In this document: piece by piece, positions 17,146-27,129 of the stretch
How positions within the stretch are numbered: position 1 is the first letter of the stretch
Layout of the letters: each line of letters begins with the position of its first letter
Source of the DNA: Flavivirga amylovorans
Lineage (GTDB): Bacteria > Bacteroidota > Bacteroidia > Flavobacteriales > Flavobacteriaceae
Reading direction: 5' to 3'
NCBI RefSeq assembly: GCF_030540875.1
Contig: NZ_JAUOEM010000003.1
Location: 1-64,000, forward strand
Length of the DNA stretch: 64,000 nt
Program-made: the position numbers and the translations under genes
Notes under the pieces: generated by a model
What the model was told of the DNA's origin: nothing
Database searches by the model: none
The model's input: only the letters and a program-made list of their open reading frames with translations

Positions 17146-17316
17146 TCAGCGGTTATTTAGACATCTTGTAAATGTCAATGGCACATAGTCGGTAACCTCC
17201 ACGAGTACCGAGTTTCCATTTTCCAAACGTTCCATCATATGTTGTTTTCCCGTTCTTTTGGTTTTCAGGATACTTCTTTTATTCATGTAATATTTTGGTA
17301 ATATCTTTTTTTCCAT
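17146..17316 (-). CDS. Possible 56-residue basic protein
   Basis: ATG at 17316, stop at 17146. The peptide is rich in Lys and Arg in its first half ('MNKRSILKTKRTGKQH') and then reads 'LENGNSVLVEVTDYVPLTF'. It would be the first gene of a two-gene unit with the small membrane ORF at 17141. No homologue recognised; may be chance. Confidence 0.3.
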   Translation of the reverse strand: MEKKILPKYYMNKRSILKTKRTGKQHMMERLENGNSVLVEVTDYVPLTFTRCLNNR

Positions 17317-17655
17317 TGTTATTTTTTTTTCATAAACGGGTTTACATTGAATTACATTTTGACTTCCTTATATTATTGAATAAACTTCCCGAAGATCAGA
17401 CAGTACAAGAAGCTATTATTTGGGTCTAAGAGCTGAACTACCAAAAAGAAGCAAGTAGGAACCTAATCAATAGCTTCGTTTCAATGTTTATGGATTCATC
17501 TGTTAGCCTTTTTTATATTGATTTGAACCGATCCTCGGTCTTTGAACAATCGTTTGTGCTACCTATAAGGATCACCAAATCCCATCATCACGATTTTTGA
17601 AAAGAGCTCTTTACTTTTCTTGTTATTACTACCTATCATTAGGGAAGCGGGAAGA

Positions 17656-20600
17656 TTAATAATTGACATATATCATTTTTGTTTCGTGTCCCAGCTCTGG
17701 TTCGTTGTAGTCTATAACACATACATAGGAGCCAACGGGCACCCGTCCGCCTTTATGGGTGCCGTCCCAGGCATCGCCGGGGCCGCCATAATGGGCGCTA
17801 AACAGCAACCGCTGGCTTAGGTTATATATTTTCACCACATTGTTTCTATACTTTTCAAGGCCTTCGATCACCAGGGTATCGGCAATGCCATCGCCGTTGG
17901 GAGAAAACCCTCTATTGAAATCCGCAAGAGGTTGGTCCTCACAATTGTTGGTAGTTTCTACGGTAACCAGAGCCATCGCTGTGGCTGTATTGCTGCCTTG
18001 TTCAGCGGTAAGGGTCACCGTTACCGGGGTACCAACATCGTCACAGGTAAAAGTACTCTTGTCCAGGCTCAATTCCGGGATGTTGCCACAGCCATAATTG
18101 GAACCATCGTTCACATCTTCTGGTGAGATGGTCGCCTGCCCGCTGGCATCCAGCTGCACGGTAATATCTTTTGCAATGGCCACTAGATTGTCCAAAGGCA
18201 CTTCCACGGTCACCAAGGCCCTCGCTGTGGCTGTATTGCTGCCTTGTTCAGCGGTAAGGGTCACCGTTATCGGGGTGCCCACATCATCACAGTCAAAGGT
18301 ATCCCTGTCCAGGCTCAATTCCGGGATGTTGCCACAGCCATAATTGGAACCATCGTTCACATCTTCTGGTGAGATGGTCGCCAGTCTATCGGCATCCAGC
18401 CACACGGTGATATCTTTTGCAATGGCCACCAAGTTGTCCAAATGTTCTTCAATGGTTACCACAGCGGTCGCCGTATCTGAATTATTGCCCTGTGTAGCTG
18501 TAAGGGTCACCGTTATCGGGGTACCCACATCATCACAGTCAAAGGTATCCCTGTCAAGGCTCAATTCCGGGATGTTGCCACAGCCATAAGCGGAACCATT
18601 GTCCACATCTTCTGGTGAGATCGTGAACTGCCCATTGGGATCCAACTGTACGATTATATCTTTTGCAATGGCTACCAGGTTGTCCAAATGCGCTTCTACG
18701 GTTACTGTTGCTGTTGCCGTTGCCGTTTCACTACCCTGTTTGGCCGTAAGCACAACGGTCGCCATGCCCACGTCGTCACAGGTAAAAACGTTCCTGTCCA
18801 GACTTAATGAAATGGGGTTGGTGTTGTTACAACCACTCCCGGAACCATTGTCTATTTCCCCGGGGCTGATGGAGGCCTCTCCGTCGGCATTCAATTGAAC
18901 GGTCATATCTTTGGCCGCTGCCACAAGGTTATTGGTATTATTTTCCACGGTCACCACAGCGGTCGAGATATCCGTTTGATTACCAGAAGTAGCAGTAAGG
19001 GTTACGGTTACCGGAGTTCCTACATCGCTACAGGTAAAGGTATCCCTGTCCAGGCTTAGTGTGAGCGCAGCTCCATGGCCGCAGTTATGGCCGGAACCGT
19101 CGTTCAGATCCTCTGGTGAGATGGTCGCTAGACCATTGGGAGCCAACTGTACGGTAATGTCCTTGGCGGACGCTACAACCCCGGTGTTGACAACGACCTC
19201 CTGCGCTGCTAAATTGGGGATGTTGGAATTTATATCGAATGCCGAACTTGCAGGAATATTAATGGTAATATCGTCATCGTCGCCACATATGGATATAGGT
19301 GTAACGGCAACTGTATATGTGGATGCGTTGACGACCGTAAAATTACCAATTGTGGCATTGGTAACAGCAATATCTCCTTCGTTAAAATCGGTAACGCCTC
19401 TATCGAAGGTAAAGGTCACTTCAAAAGGATCTGTAGTATTTACTGCTGCCGGTGCGCCCTGTATGGAAACACCAATTTCGCCTATATAGTACATACGTGC
19501 CCGACCAATTAACAGATTGTACCCAGTAGTAGTATTAAAACCATGGTCAGAAGCTCCCATGGCTAACACAGCCCCATCTGAAGATAAACTAAGACTGTTA
19601 CTGCTGCCCAACAGATGCCCTCTATGTTCACCATCAAAATCAGTTACTAACTGCCAGGTATTATAGGAACTATATTTATAAATACTTACTCTGCCCACAC
19701 TTAATAGATTATTAAGACTGACATGGGGCGTCCCTACCACTAAAGTATTTGCATCATCAGATAATGCTATGCCATATCCAAAAGCCCCTTTTAGTTCATT
19801 GCCTTTCTGGGGCCATTTATCATTATTATTGGCACTTCTTTTATACACACGTACAGATCCATCTACAGCTGAAGTTATGGCCAGGGTATTCCCGTCTCTT
19901 GTTAGCCGTACATAGCCCCCTCTATCATCACGGGTAACCGTTCCTTGATTACCTGTAAAATCACCTGCCTGAACCCAAGTGCCGTTATCATTTTTATATA
20001 CTCTTGTTATTAACCCCTTAGAATCCCATCTTGTTCTATTCTCGACAGTATATGGTGATCCAAGATGAAGCGCTACCATGGCCAGGGTGTTACCGTCATT
20101 GGATATGCTCACACTTACCCCCAACCGTTCGCCCTCTGACCGCCCTTCAATATCGCTGCCTATTTGTACCCAATTATCATTGGTATCTCTTCTATATACC
20201 CGTACCTGGCCAGCATTAGAAAGGCCGTTAACGTCAAAAAACGGAGCTCCTATGGCCACGACATTACCATCTCCGGACAAACTCACATCAAATCCCGATA
20301 GGCTCCATGCTTGCGTACCATCAATATCATTGCCTATTTGTACCCAATTATCAAGGGCATCTCTTCTATACACACGTACATGGCCTGCATCTGTACCCGT
20401 TCCATCATTACCTCTGGCTCCTATAGCCAGAACAGTACCATTATGCGACAAGCTTATGGTTCTTCCGAATTCTTCTCCTTTACGGGTTCCTAAATTGGTT
20501 TCTGATGCTATTGTATCACCTATTTGTTCCCACTTAAAACCACCCGGAGATTGGGTATCTCTTATTTTTCCATAAACACGTACAGTTCCATTATTACTAA

Positions 20601-20793
20601 ATTGATTTACACTCCAGCATCCTATGGCTACGGTATTGCCATCTGCCGACAGACTTGTGGTTTCCCCCAGACCATGATGATCTTGATCCCCTATGATAGG
20701 GTGTCCTATTGGTTCCTGGCCATAACTACTTAAGCTTATGAAGCCCAAGAGGATGGCATATCGTTTTAATTGTAATAGTATTTGGGTTTTCAT
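17656..20793 (-). CDS. Large secreted protein: beta-propeller plus HYR-like repeats and T9SS type-B domain
   Basis: The 1045-residue protein has a signal peptide (about 8-26), then FG-GAP-like propeller repeats to about 450 ('LSxDGNTxAIG ... VRVYxR ... NWVQIG'). An Ig-like domain lies at about 455-545, followed by five HYR-like modules of about 82 residues ('AKDITVQLD ... ATISPEDV ... SLDRDTF ... VTVTLTA'). The last 85 residues (about 960-1045) are a CHU_C/type-B sorting domain with 'FSPNGDGIADT' and 'VKIYN'. It should be exported by T9SS. The propeller is the closest intact relative of the pseudogene at 12239. The repeat half is much richer in GC than neighbouring genes. Target or ligand unknown. 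Confidence 0.9.
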   Translation of the reverse strand: MKTQILLQLKRYAILLGFISLSSYGQEPIGHPIIGDQDHHGLGETTSLSADGNTVAIGCWSVNQFSNNGTVRVYGKIRDTQSPGGFKWEQIGDTIASETNLGTRKGEEFGRTISLSHNGTVLAIGARGNDGTGTDAGHVRVYRRDALDNWVQIGNDIDGTQAWSLSGFDVSLSGDGNVVAIGAPFFDVNGLSNAGQVRVYRRDTNDNWVQIGSDIEGRSEGERLGVSVSISNDGNTLAMVALHLGSPYTVENRTRWDSKGLITRVYKNDNGTWVQAGDFTGNQGTVTRDDRGGYVRLTRDGNTLAITSAVDGSVRVYKRSANNNDKWPQKGNELKGAFGYGIALSDDANTLVVGTPHVSLNNLLSVGRVSIYKYSSYNTWQLVTDFDGEHRGHLLGSSNSLSLSSDGAVLAMGASDHGFNTTTGYNLLIGRARMYYIGEIGVSIQGAPAAVNTTDPFEVTFTFDRGVTDFNEGDIAVTNATIGNFTVVNASTYTVAVTPISICGDDDDITINIPASSAFDINSNIPNLAAQEVVVNTGVVASAKDITVQLAPNGLATISPEDLNDGSGHNCGHGAALTLSLDRDTFTCSDVGTPVTVTLTATSGNQTDISTAVVTVENNTNNLVAAAKDMTVQLNADGEASISPGEIDNGSGSGCNNTNPISLSLDRNVFTCDDVGMATVVLTAKQGSETATATATVTVEAHLDNLVAIAKDIIVQLDPNGQFTISPEDVDNGSAYGCGNIPELSLDRDTFDCDDVGTPITVTLTATQGNNSDTATAVVTIEEHLDNLVAIAKDITVWLDADRLATISPEDVNDGSNYGCGNIPELSLDRDTFDCDDVGTPITVTLTAEQGSNTATARALVTVEVPLDNLVAIAKDITVQLDASGQATISPEDVNDGSNYGCGNIPELSLDKSTFTCDDVGTPVTVTLTAEQGSNTATAMALVTVETTNNCEDQPLADFNRGFSPNGDGIADTLVIEGLEKYRNNVVKIYNLSQRLLFSAHYGGPGDAWDGTHKGGRVPVGSYVCVIDYNEPELGHETKMIYVNY
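17935..19190 (-). repeat. Five HYR-like coding repeats, 246-bp period in the most similar copies
   Basis: The most similar copies are spaced exactly 246 bp (82 codons), for example at about 18098, 18344 and 18590. The earlier two (towards 19190) are more divergent. GC content is about 50-67 percent in lines I counted, against clearly lower values around it. Confidence 0.75.
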
Positions 20794-20859
20794 GTTAGTT
20801 ATTTGTTTTTTAGGTTTATAGTTTTATAATTATCGTCCTGTTTAAGTTTATTTTAACGT

Positions 20860-21130
20860 AAATTTTCGACTGATAAAGCTTCTCGATACACTACGCTTAT
20901 GACGTGGCACTACCATTGACGTCATTTACAAGTAGCTGTTTTTCATAGTATTGATAATGTCTCCTCGAGCATTTCGACTTTGCTCAATATAAACTCCGTC
21001 GAGAGGTTGTTAATAGTTCCTAATTTAGAAAGGTCTCGACTGCGCTCGACCAGACATACGTCACTATAACCGCTTGATAAAATTTTTGTCCACAAGCTCG
21101 AAGTGCATCTTGAACTTTTAAACAATATTC
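20860..21130. repeat. Intergenic patchwork of dispersed repeat sequence
   Basis: This gap between two surface-protein genes contains pieces such as 'cactaccattgacgtcattt', 'catttcgactttgctcaa', 'cgcttgataaaat' and 'ctcgaagtg', most recurring at 41340-41875. Such Flavobacteria-type intergenic repeats have no known product here. Confidence 0.65.
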
Positions 21131-21133
21131 ACG

Positions 21134-23728
21134 TTATTTTATGCTAATTTTTTTAACAGCTTTAGCGCCTGTTTTGGTTGTTACTTCCAGTATATACATC
21201 CCGCCGGATAAATGGCTTACATCTAATGGTGAGGTGTGTGTTGTATACAAATGGGCACCTAGCATGTTGTAGATGTTTACTTGCTCTAACGCTTGCCCAT
21301 CGCTTAATCGGATGTGGATCTTATCTTGTGCCGGATTGGGATAGACTGTAAAATCCCTGAGCTCATTTGTATTATTTAAAGACATTGTCACATCACCATT
21401 GATACTTTTAAACCCTCCCCAGAAATCATCATCTCTATAAGCTTGTTCGGCACTTTCAGGTACTATCAAATCTATTTCATGACGACGGTCTAGAAAATTA
21501 AGACTATTGTCTGTTAGTGATACTGATCCTGTCGTAAAGACTTGTTGGTTAATATGTCTACCAGGTATTAAACTACCAAGAGTTGTCAAATCTATAATAT
21601 GTGATGGGGGGGACTCTGCCTTTATCTCCACTTTCACAAGGGCTGGGGCAATCGAAAAAGCCCATGCCCCAATAGTATCTAGTTCTTTTGGTAAGATTAC
21701 TTCCTTCAATTTGGTCTCAGCAAAAGCTCTGTTTCCGATAACGGTCACATTATCTGGTATCACAACTTTGATAAATTTTGAGTTTGAGTTCTTACTAAAC
21801 GTACTATTTGGGATAAATTCCATTTTTTCTGGAATGGTAACTTGTTCAAAGTTGTTTTTGCTAAAAACATTTGTCCCCATATGTCCCTTTGTGATATTTT
21901 TTGATATGGTAACACTGGTCAATCCGTTTCCTTCAAAAGCAGCAGCTCCAATAGCTGTTACACTGTTGGGTATAACAACATTGGTCAATGCATTAAACTG
22001 AAAAGCAGCAGATCCAATACTTGTTACACTGTCTGGTATATCAACGCTCGTTAACCTGACGACAGGAGCGTTAGGATCCTCTGGTTTTTGGAATGCTGCA
22101 GGCCCTATAGCAGTTACCTTAAACTCAATTAGGTTGCCTACCGTTCTGTCTTCAGGAATCTCTATATCGGTATTGGTAGCTGAGTCGTCGTATCCAGATA
22201 CTCTAACCTCATAATAGGGGTTATTATTTAACGATGTGATTTCGTATTCGATGTTTTTATCATCGGTAAAGGTATCTATAACGTTGTTAAAGCCCGTCCA
22301 GCCATCTACAAATTTATCTCTATTATCTACACTTATTATTAAATCTATTTGGCTGCGGGCTGCTGCATCGCCAAAGGGGTTTTCTGAGTCATCCATAGAT
22401 ATAGATGGGGCTCTGGTACTTTTTATGTCACCTTCTACTACCACTATGTCAAGGGCGTTATCCTTAAAAGCATTATTACCAATACTGCTCACTCTGTTTG
22501 GTATGGTCACACTGGTCAATTGGTTATTAGAAAAGGCGCTTTCCCCAATACTTGTTACATTCTCGGGTATGTCAATACTAGATAATTGTTTACCACTAAA
22601 AGTCCCCGGACCGATGCTGGTGACCTTATATTCATATCCTGTTACCTTATATTCCGTAACATCATTAACATCATCATTATTAATATCAATATAATTATAT
22701 TCAAATACAATATTACTAACTGTTTCAGGGATATTTACATTAGTTAGTTGTCCCTGTCCCTGATACCCCATTACCATAACCTCGCCACCACCGGGAGTTA
22801 TTTTTGTTATTTTGTACGTGATATCATTAACGGTAAAGCTCTCTTCTCTAATGGTTTTAAAATAGTTTCCAACATACCAATTTCTATAAACAGACGCTTT
22901 CCCTTCGGGCACTATCAAATCTATTACACCATTGCGGGGCAGAGGGGGTAGGGGGTCATTTGTCCCTGCAACTACATATTGAGCACGTGTTGTTGTAAAT
23001 ATATCGCTTCCAACAGTATGAATCTCCGGTTTAGTAATCGGCGTACCCGGCGGTTCAATAGGTTTCATAAACACTGTGACAATCCCACGTTTTACTGGTA
23101 GTGGTACACCTTGTCCATGATGACTAGGACCTGAGGGGTTATTTGCAAAAGCCCATTCTTTAATAGTTTTTACATTTTCTGGGATGGTCACACTATTGAT
23201 TAATTCGTTGGTGCCAAAAGCACTATTTCCGATAGTTTCCACACTATTCGGTATCTCAATACTTCTCAATTTATTGTTCTTAAAAATAGAGTCTTCGATG
23301 GTTACCAAATCTTCGGACATAGTAACACTGATCAACAGATTATTTTCAAAAGCTTGTTTTCCAATGGTGGTCACGTTCGATAAATCAATACTAGTTAATT
23401 CGTTATTAGCAAAAGCCTCTCTTCCAATACTAGTTACAGTAGGTGGTATGGTTATTTCCTTAAGCCTTTCAGAGCTAGAGGCGGTGGTAGGGTTAAAAAA
23501 AGCCTTTGCCCCTATAGCGACTACCGTATAGTTATTAACAATTTCGGGGATATCGACTTCTCTTGCCGTACCATCATAGCCTATAACCTTTACCTCAGTA
23601 GTCCCAGAAACAACTTCATATTGAATGTTATTATGAGTAAAGTTTTGTTGTCCATAAGTAGCTATTGATAGTAACAACATACTAAAAAACGTAAAACTCC
23701 ACTTTTTTAATTTTAATTGTCTTTTCAT
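21134..23728 (-). CDS. BspA-type leucine-rich-repeat protein with T9SS type-A domain
   Basis: The 864-residue protein has a signal peptide (about 9-26) and many LRR_5 repeats of the form 'VTIPxxVxxIGxxAFxxNxLTSV', grouped in three blocks separated by 'ITKITPG/ITSLNN' spacer domains. The C-terminus (about 793-864) is a type-A sorting domain: 'FTVYPNPAQDKI', 'VNIYNMLG', 'LSGGMYILEV' and a final 'KKISIK'. T9SS should export and anchor it. It is 33 bases downstream of a shorter paralogue on the same strand, so they are likely co-transcribed. BspA proteins commonly mediate adhesion; the ligand is unknown. Confidence 0.9.
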   Translation of the reverse strand: MKRQLKLKKWSFTFFSMLLLSIATYGQQNFTHNNIQYEVVSGTTEVKVIGYDGTAREVDIPEIVNNYTVVAIGAKAFFNPTTASSSERLKEITIPPTVTSIGREAFANNELTSIDLSNVTTIGKQAFENNLLISVTMSEDLVTIEDSIFKNNKLRSIEIPNSVETIGNSAFGTNELINSVTIPENVKTIKEWAFANNPSGPSHHGQGVPLPVKRGIVTVFMKPIEPPGTPITKPEIHTVGSDIFTTTRAQYVVAGTNDPLPPLPRNGVIDLIVPEGKASVYRNWYVGNYFKTIREESFTVNDITYKITKITPGGGEVMVMGYQGQGQLTNVNIPETVSNIVFEYNYIDINNDDVNDVTEYKVTGYEYKVTSIGPGTFSGKQLSSIDIPENVTSIGESAFSNNQLTSVTIPNRVSSIGNNAFKDNALDIVVVEGDIKSTRAPSISMDDSENPFGDAAARSQIDLIISVDNRDKFVDGWTGFNNVIDTFTDDKNIEYEITSLNNNPYYEVRVSGYDDSATNTDIEIPEDRTVGNLIEFKVTAIGPAAFQKPEDPNAPVVRLTSVDIPDSVTSIGSAAFQFNALTNVVIPNSVTAIGAAAFEGNGLTSVTISKNITKGHMGTNVFSKNNFEQVTIPEKMEFIPNSTFSKNSNSKFIKVVIPDNVTVIGNRAFAETKLKEVILPKELDTIGAWAFSIAPALVKVEIKAESPPSHIIDLTTLGSLIPGRHINQQVFTTGSVSLTDNSLNFLDRRHEIDLIVPESAEQAYRDDDFWGGFKSINGDVTMSLNNTNELRDFTVYPNPAQDKIHIRLSDGQALEQVNIYNMLGAHLYTTHTSPLDVSHLSGGMYILEVTTKTGAKAVKKISIK

Positions 23729-23761
23729 AACTTTTATATTTATTAATTTATACTGCGTCGT

Positions 23762-24643
23762 TTATTTTATAATGACTCGCTTCACCACTTTCTCTCCTGC
23801 TTTGGTTTCTATTTCCAGCATATACATACCGCCAGGTAAATGGCTTATATCTATTTGCAGGGCGTTTGCCGAATACACATGTCTCCCCAGAGTATTGTAT
23901 AGGTTTACTTGCTGTAACGCTTCACCATCACTTAATGTAATGTGGATATTATCTTGTGCCGGGTTCGGGTAAACTGTAACAATGTTGCCCGCATTACCTT
24001 TATTATTATGGGCAGGTGCAAAGGCATCTTCGCGGAGCGATGGAGGAATGGTTCCCTCTGCTACCACTGTGGCAAGACCTGAGTTGTTCCAAAAAGCCCA
24101 ATCCCAAATATAGACTACACTGTTCGGTATGGTAACCTCGGTCAATTGATTGTCTAGGAAAGCATAACTCCCAATGCTGGTCACACTGGTCAATCGATTA
24201 TTGGAAAAAAAACACTCCCAAATATTGGTGACACTGTTGGGTATGACGATACTATCCAATTGGTTGACCACAAAAGCATAACTCCCAATATGTGTCACAC
24301 TGCCCGGTATGATAACCTCGGTTAAATTGTTAGTGGAAAAAGCCCAATCTCTAATATTAATTATACTGTTTGGTAGAGTCACACTGGTCAATCCTTTTTC
24401 TTTAAAAGCGTCGTTACCAATAACGGTCACCGTATAGTCCTGAACCGTTTCGGGGATAGTGACTTCTGTTGTTGTACCCATATAATCCGTAGTCTTTACG
24501 GTATTAGGGCTCAACGATGTAATTTTATATTCAAGGCCATCAACGGTAAAGGTGTTTCCTAAGTTGTTTTGACCGTAAGTGGTCACTGTTAACACTATAA
24601 AAAGAATGGCAAAGCTCCATTTTAATTGTAATTGTTTTTTCAT
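23762..24643 (-). CDS. Short BspA-type LRR protein with T9SS type-A domain
   Basis: The ATG at 24643 (MKKQLQL...) is chosen over one 54 bases upstream because it opens directly into a signal peptide and matches the start of the downstream paralogue. The mature protein (293 residues in all) has about six LRR_5 units ('IPNSVTxIxxxAFxxNxLT'). A type-A sorting domain follows ('VYPNPAQDNIHI ... VNLYNTLG ... LPGGMYMLEI ... KRVIIK'). It is a smaller relative of the 864-residue protein 33 bases downstream, and the first gene of the pair. Confidence 0.85.
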   Translation of the reverse strand: MKKQLQLKWSFAILFIVLTVTTYGQNNLGNTFTVDGLEYKITSLSPNTVKTTDYMGTTTEVTIPETVQDYTVTVIGNDAFKEKGLTSVTLPNSIINIRDWAFSTNNLTEVIIPGSVTHIGSYAFVVNQLDSIVIPNSVTNIWECFFSNNRLTSVTSIGSYAFLDNQLTEVTIPNSVVYIWDWAFWNNSGLATVVAEGTIPPSLREDAFAPAHNNKGNAGNIVTVYPNPAQDNIHITLSDGEALQQVNLYNTLGRHVYSANALQIDISHLPGGMYMLEIETKAGEKVVKRVIIK

Positions 24644-25246
24644 TTGGTTATTCTTTTTTGACTTCTTGAATATTAATTCAAGGCAAAGAATGACCAAACA
24701 GAGAAAATATTCAATAATTAGTGTTAAACTCCTTTAAAAATGGGATATTATACGGTATTTTTGGGATAATAGAAATCCAGATAATCCCCTTTGCTGGTTT
24801 GTTTGTCCTGGTTTTAATCGATATGGGCACTTTTTATCGTCCACTCCCGTACTAAAACCCCACCTTTGTTTCCAATAAAGGGCTATCCAACAAAATGTAT
24901 GCGCAGTGAAGTGATGGCATAGAACTAGATCAACCATTGGTTTATAAGAGTAAAGTGTTTATTGAGTTAGATCTTAGTTCAATTGGCAACGGCGGGGATT
25001 TGAAACAATAATTAAACCGTTGAAGCTAGCTTCAACGGTTTAATTTAATTTATTTAAAAACTGCCAACCTATTTTAGGACGGCTCACAGGGTTTACTTGC
25101 TTTTAAAAAATAATTGCTTTTGTTGGTGAAAAAGGATTGAATTCTTTCTACCTTTTTACTAATGGTATTTAAAATTATGGTTTATTTATAATAAGTAAGA
25201 ATAAACTTATTTTAATATAAGATCTCTTGTTTGTCTTAAATTTTGA
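24644..25246. other. Intergenic region with palindrome
   Basis: About 600 bases upstream of the LRR pair. It holds a perfect 36-bp palindrome (25010-25045). A 67-codon minus-strand frame at 24734-24937 has no recognisable content and was not called. Confidence 0.5.
25010..25045 (-). terminator. Perfect 36-bp palindrome, probable terminator
   Basis: The sequence is self-complementary about its centre between 25027 and 25028 (core gaagctagcttc). On the minus strand it lies about 200 bases after the SRPBCC gene stop and is followed by a T-rich stretch, so it probably ends that transcript. Confidence 0.65.
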
Positions 25247-26077
25247 TTATTCACTTTCAATCATTTTCTGCCAATTGTCTAATAGTTCTTTACATACTTT
25301 TGTGAATTTATACTTCATTAAAGGATGTACAAGAATGTTTTGTATTGCCTTTTTATATTCGAATTCAAAAATCATTGTGATTTCGTTCTCATTACTTGAA
25401 ATTGTGTCAACGATCCAAGTGCCTTTTAAAGATCTTAGCGGATAAGGGTAATCGGGTGCTTTTGTATTAACTATAAATGAATACTGTTTTTCATCTTCCC
25501 ATAACGTGCATGTTTCGGTCCAACTATCTTTACCGTGAGAGCAAGAACGTACCATACCTTTTTTCTCTCCTGAGATTACTTTAGAATCATCAATATTTGG
25601 AGCTACTTCATGATAGTTTGCTACATCAGAGATTACTTTCCAAACTTTTGATTTACTGCCATGTACCTTTCTTTTAAATTTAAACACTTTTAGACCTTTT
25701 TTACTGCCTTCATCCATTCTTGCTAAACCTTTTGCTTGTCCATAACCTAACACAAGTACTACTAATGCAATTAGGGCTATTATTATATTTCCTTCTGCCG
25801 ATATATAAAAAGGGTTAAACAGTAATAAAATACTACTTGCTATAACCCATAGTGCATCTTGAATGATAATCCATAAAACAGCTAATGCTCTCTGTTTTTT
25901 AACCTCAATAATTATCGTTAAAGCAAAGAAAATTAGTAATATGCCAAGTATAAAGAAAAAGTTGCTAGGTTCTATCTTAAATATTTGTTCTACTTTTTTT
26001 TGAAATGTTAATAATAGAGCGCCATTTAATATTGAAAATATGGCATTTGCTGTTAAGCTTTTTTGTAATGTATTCAT
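25247..26077 (-). CDS. Membrane protein with C-terminal SRPBCC domain
   Basis: The first 120 of 276 residues contain four hydrophobic helices (about 10-28, 38-58, 65-85, 96-115). Residues about 130-276 look like an SRPBCC/polyketide-cyclase domain: 'VHGSKSKVWKVISDVANYHEV', 'GMVRSC', 'FEFEYKKAIQNILVHPLMKYKF'. Such domains bind hydrophobic ligands; the membrane fusion suggests a lipid-related role, which is inference. It is divergent from the AraC-type regulator 89 bases away, which may control it. Confidence 0.75.
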   Translation of the reverse strand: MNTLQKSLTANAIFSILNGALLLTFQKKVEQIFKIEPSNFFFILGILLIFFALTIIIEVKKQRALAVLWIIIQDALWVIASSILLLFNPFYISAEGNIIIALIALVVLVLGYGQAKGLARMDEGSKKGLKVFKFKRKVHGSKSKVWKVISDVANYHEVAPNIDDSKVISGEKKGMVRSCSHGKDSWTETCTLWEDEKQYSFIVNTKAPDYPYPLRSLKGTWIVDTISSNENEITMIFEFEYKKAIQNILVHPLMKYKFTKVCKELLDNWQKMIESE

Positions 26078-26166
26078 GCGAGTATTCTTTGTTTTAAAGC
26101 TCTAAATTAGTATTATCATCATTTGTTTTGTTGATACTTTGCGCCAAACTTTAATATATTTACAAT

Positions 26167-27129
26167 ATGAAAATTTTTGCACCATATTTGCTTAGCTTAT
26201 TAGATTATGCATCGTATTATAATCTTGATGCTTCTATGTTGAAGCGCCTTTTGGCGAACCAAAATATTGATATCAATAATCATGAAGGAATGGTTGATGC
26301 TGAAGCGTACTTAGTGGTATTTGATCAAGTCATTCAATTGACTAAAAATGATTATAGTGGTCTGTATTTTGGGAGTTACCTTAATTTAGGAGCCTTAGGA
26401 TTAGTACTGAACATATCTTTGAATACCTCTAGTATAGAACAAGGCGTTTTAATTCTTCAAAATTTTCTAGATAATAAGTTTCCATTGGTTTCGGTTGAGG
26501 TGGTAGATGACTCACAAAATTATATGTTACAATTGGATAGTTCTGTTAAAGATTCAAAACTAAAGAGACATCTTTTAGATATGGTGTTAAGTATTATATA
26601 TAGAGAATTAAAACTAATGCTTCCTTATCCTTTTGCACCAAAAATCAGGTTACCATATATTGATGATAAGCCTTATAATGATTCACTAAAATTGGAAGTA
26701 ACTCATCATTCTAACTATCAGATTGTACTACCATTGGAGATTGTAAATACTGAGATTAATAAAAATAAGATTAAAGAGATTGAGCTTTTATTACCAAAGT
26801 TTATTGCTATGCTAAATGAAAATAAGGAAGATGATAAGGCTTTCTCGTATTTAATACGAAATATGACCTTGAATATGTGCTCGCCTGAGATTCCAAATTT
26901 CGAGCAGGTTCAAAAACAATTTCCTTATAGCAAACGTACAATGCAAAGAAAATTAACTAATGAAGGTATGTCTTTTAGAGGTATTGTTAATACGATTAAA
27001 GAGGAACTTTCTAATTATCTAACAAATGAAAAGCATTTAAAAATTAAGGATGTTGCACATATTTTGGGTTATTCGGAATCTAGTGCCTATTTACATGCGG
27101 TAAAATCTTGGAAGCATAAAAGAAATTAG
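26167..27129 (+). CDS. AraC-family transcriptional regulator
   Basis: The 320-residue protein has the N-terminal ligand-binding domain of the OruR/ArgR-like AraC subgroup (about 15-195, with 'YLVVFDQVIQLTKNDYSGLYFG') and a C-terminal AraC HTH (about 240-320): 'FPYSKRTMQRKLTNEGMSF', 'IKDVAHILGYSESSAY'. The second helix-turn-helix ends soon after 'AVKSWKHK', lacking the usual 'PxxYR' end, so the C-terminus may be slightly short. It is transcribed away from the SRPBCC gene and may respond to a hydrophobic or amino-acid ligand. Confidence 0.85.
   Translation: MKIFAPYLLSLLDYASYYNLDASMLKRLLANQNIDINNHEGMVDAEAYLVVFDQVIQLTKNDYSGLYFGSYLNLGALGLVLNISLNTSSIEQGVLILQNFLDNKFPLVSVEVVDDSQNYMLQLDSSVKDSKLKRHLLDMVLSIIYRELKLMLPYPFAPKIRLPYIDDKPYNDSLKLEVTHHSNYQIVLPLEIVNTEINKNKIKEIELLLPKFIAMLNENKEDDKAFSYLIRNMTLNMCSPEIPNFEQVQKQFPYSKRTMQRKLTNEGMSFRGIVNTIKEELSNYLTNEKHLKIKDVAHILGYSESSAYLHAVKSWKHKRN

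Larger units (their letters stand above)
16884..17655. other. Intergenic region with small ORFs and a hairpin
   Basis: A nested hairpin, ggaac (16895-16899) with gttcc (16921-16925) around ggcag (16900-16904) with ctgcc (16910-16914), may end the CAP transcript. Two tiny minus-strand ORFs occupy 16980-17316 and are listed separately. From 17317 to 17655 no gene was recognised. Confidence 0.45.

Noticed and set aside
17840-18898. Plus-strand open frames opposite the HYR-like repeats
   Set aside because: Regular spacing equals the repeat period of the real minus-strand gene, so they are antisense shadows.
24734-24937. 67-codon minus-strand frame upstream of the LRR pair
   Set aside because: No recognisable family or signal; composition looks like non-coding sequence. 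Could be a remnant but cannot be supported.
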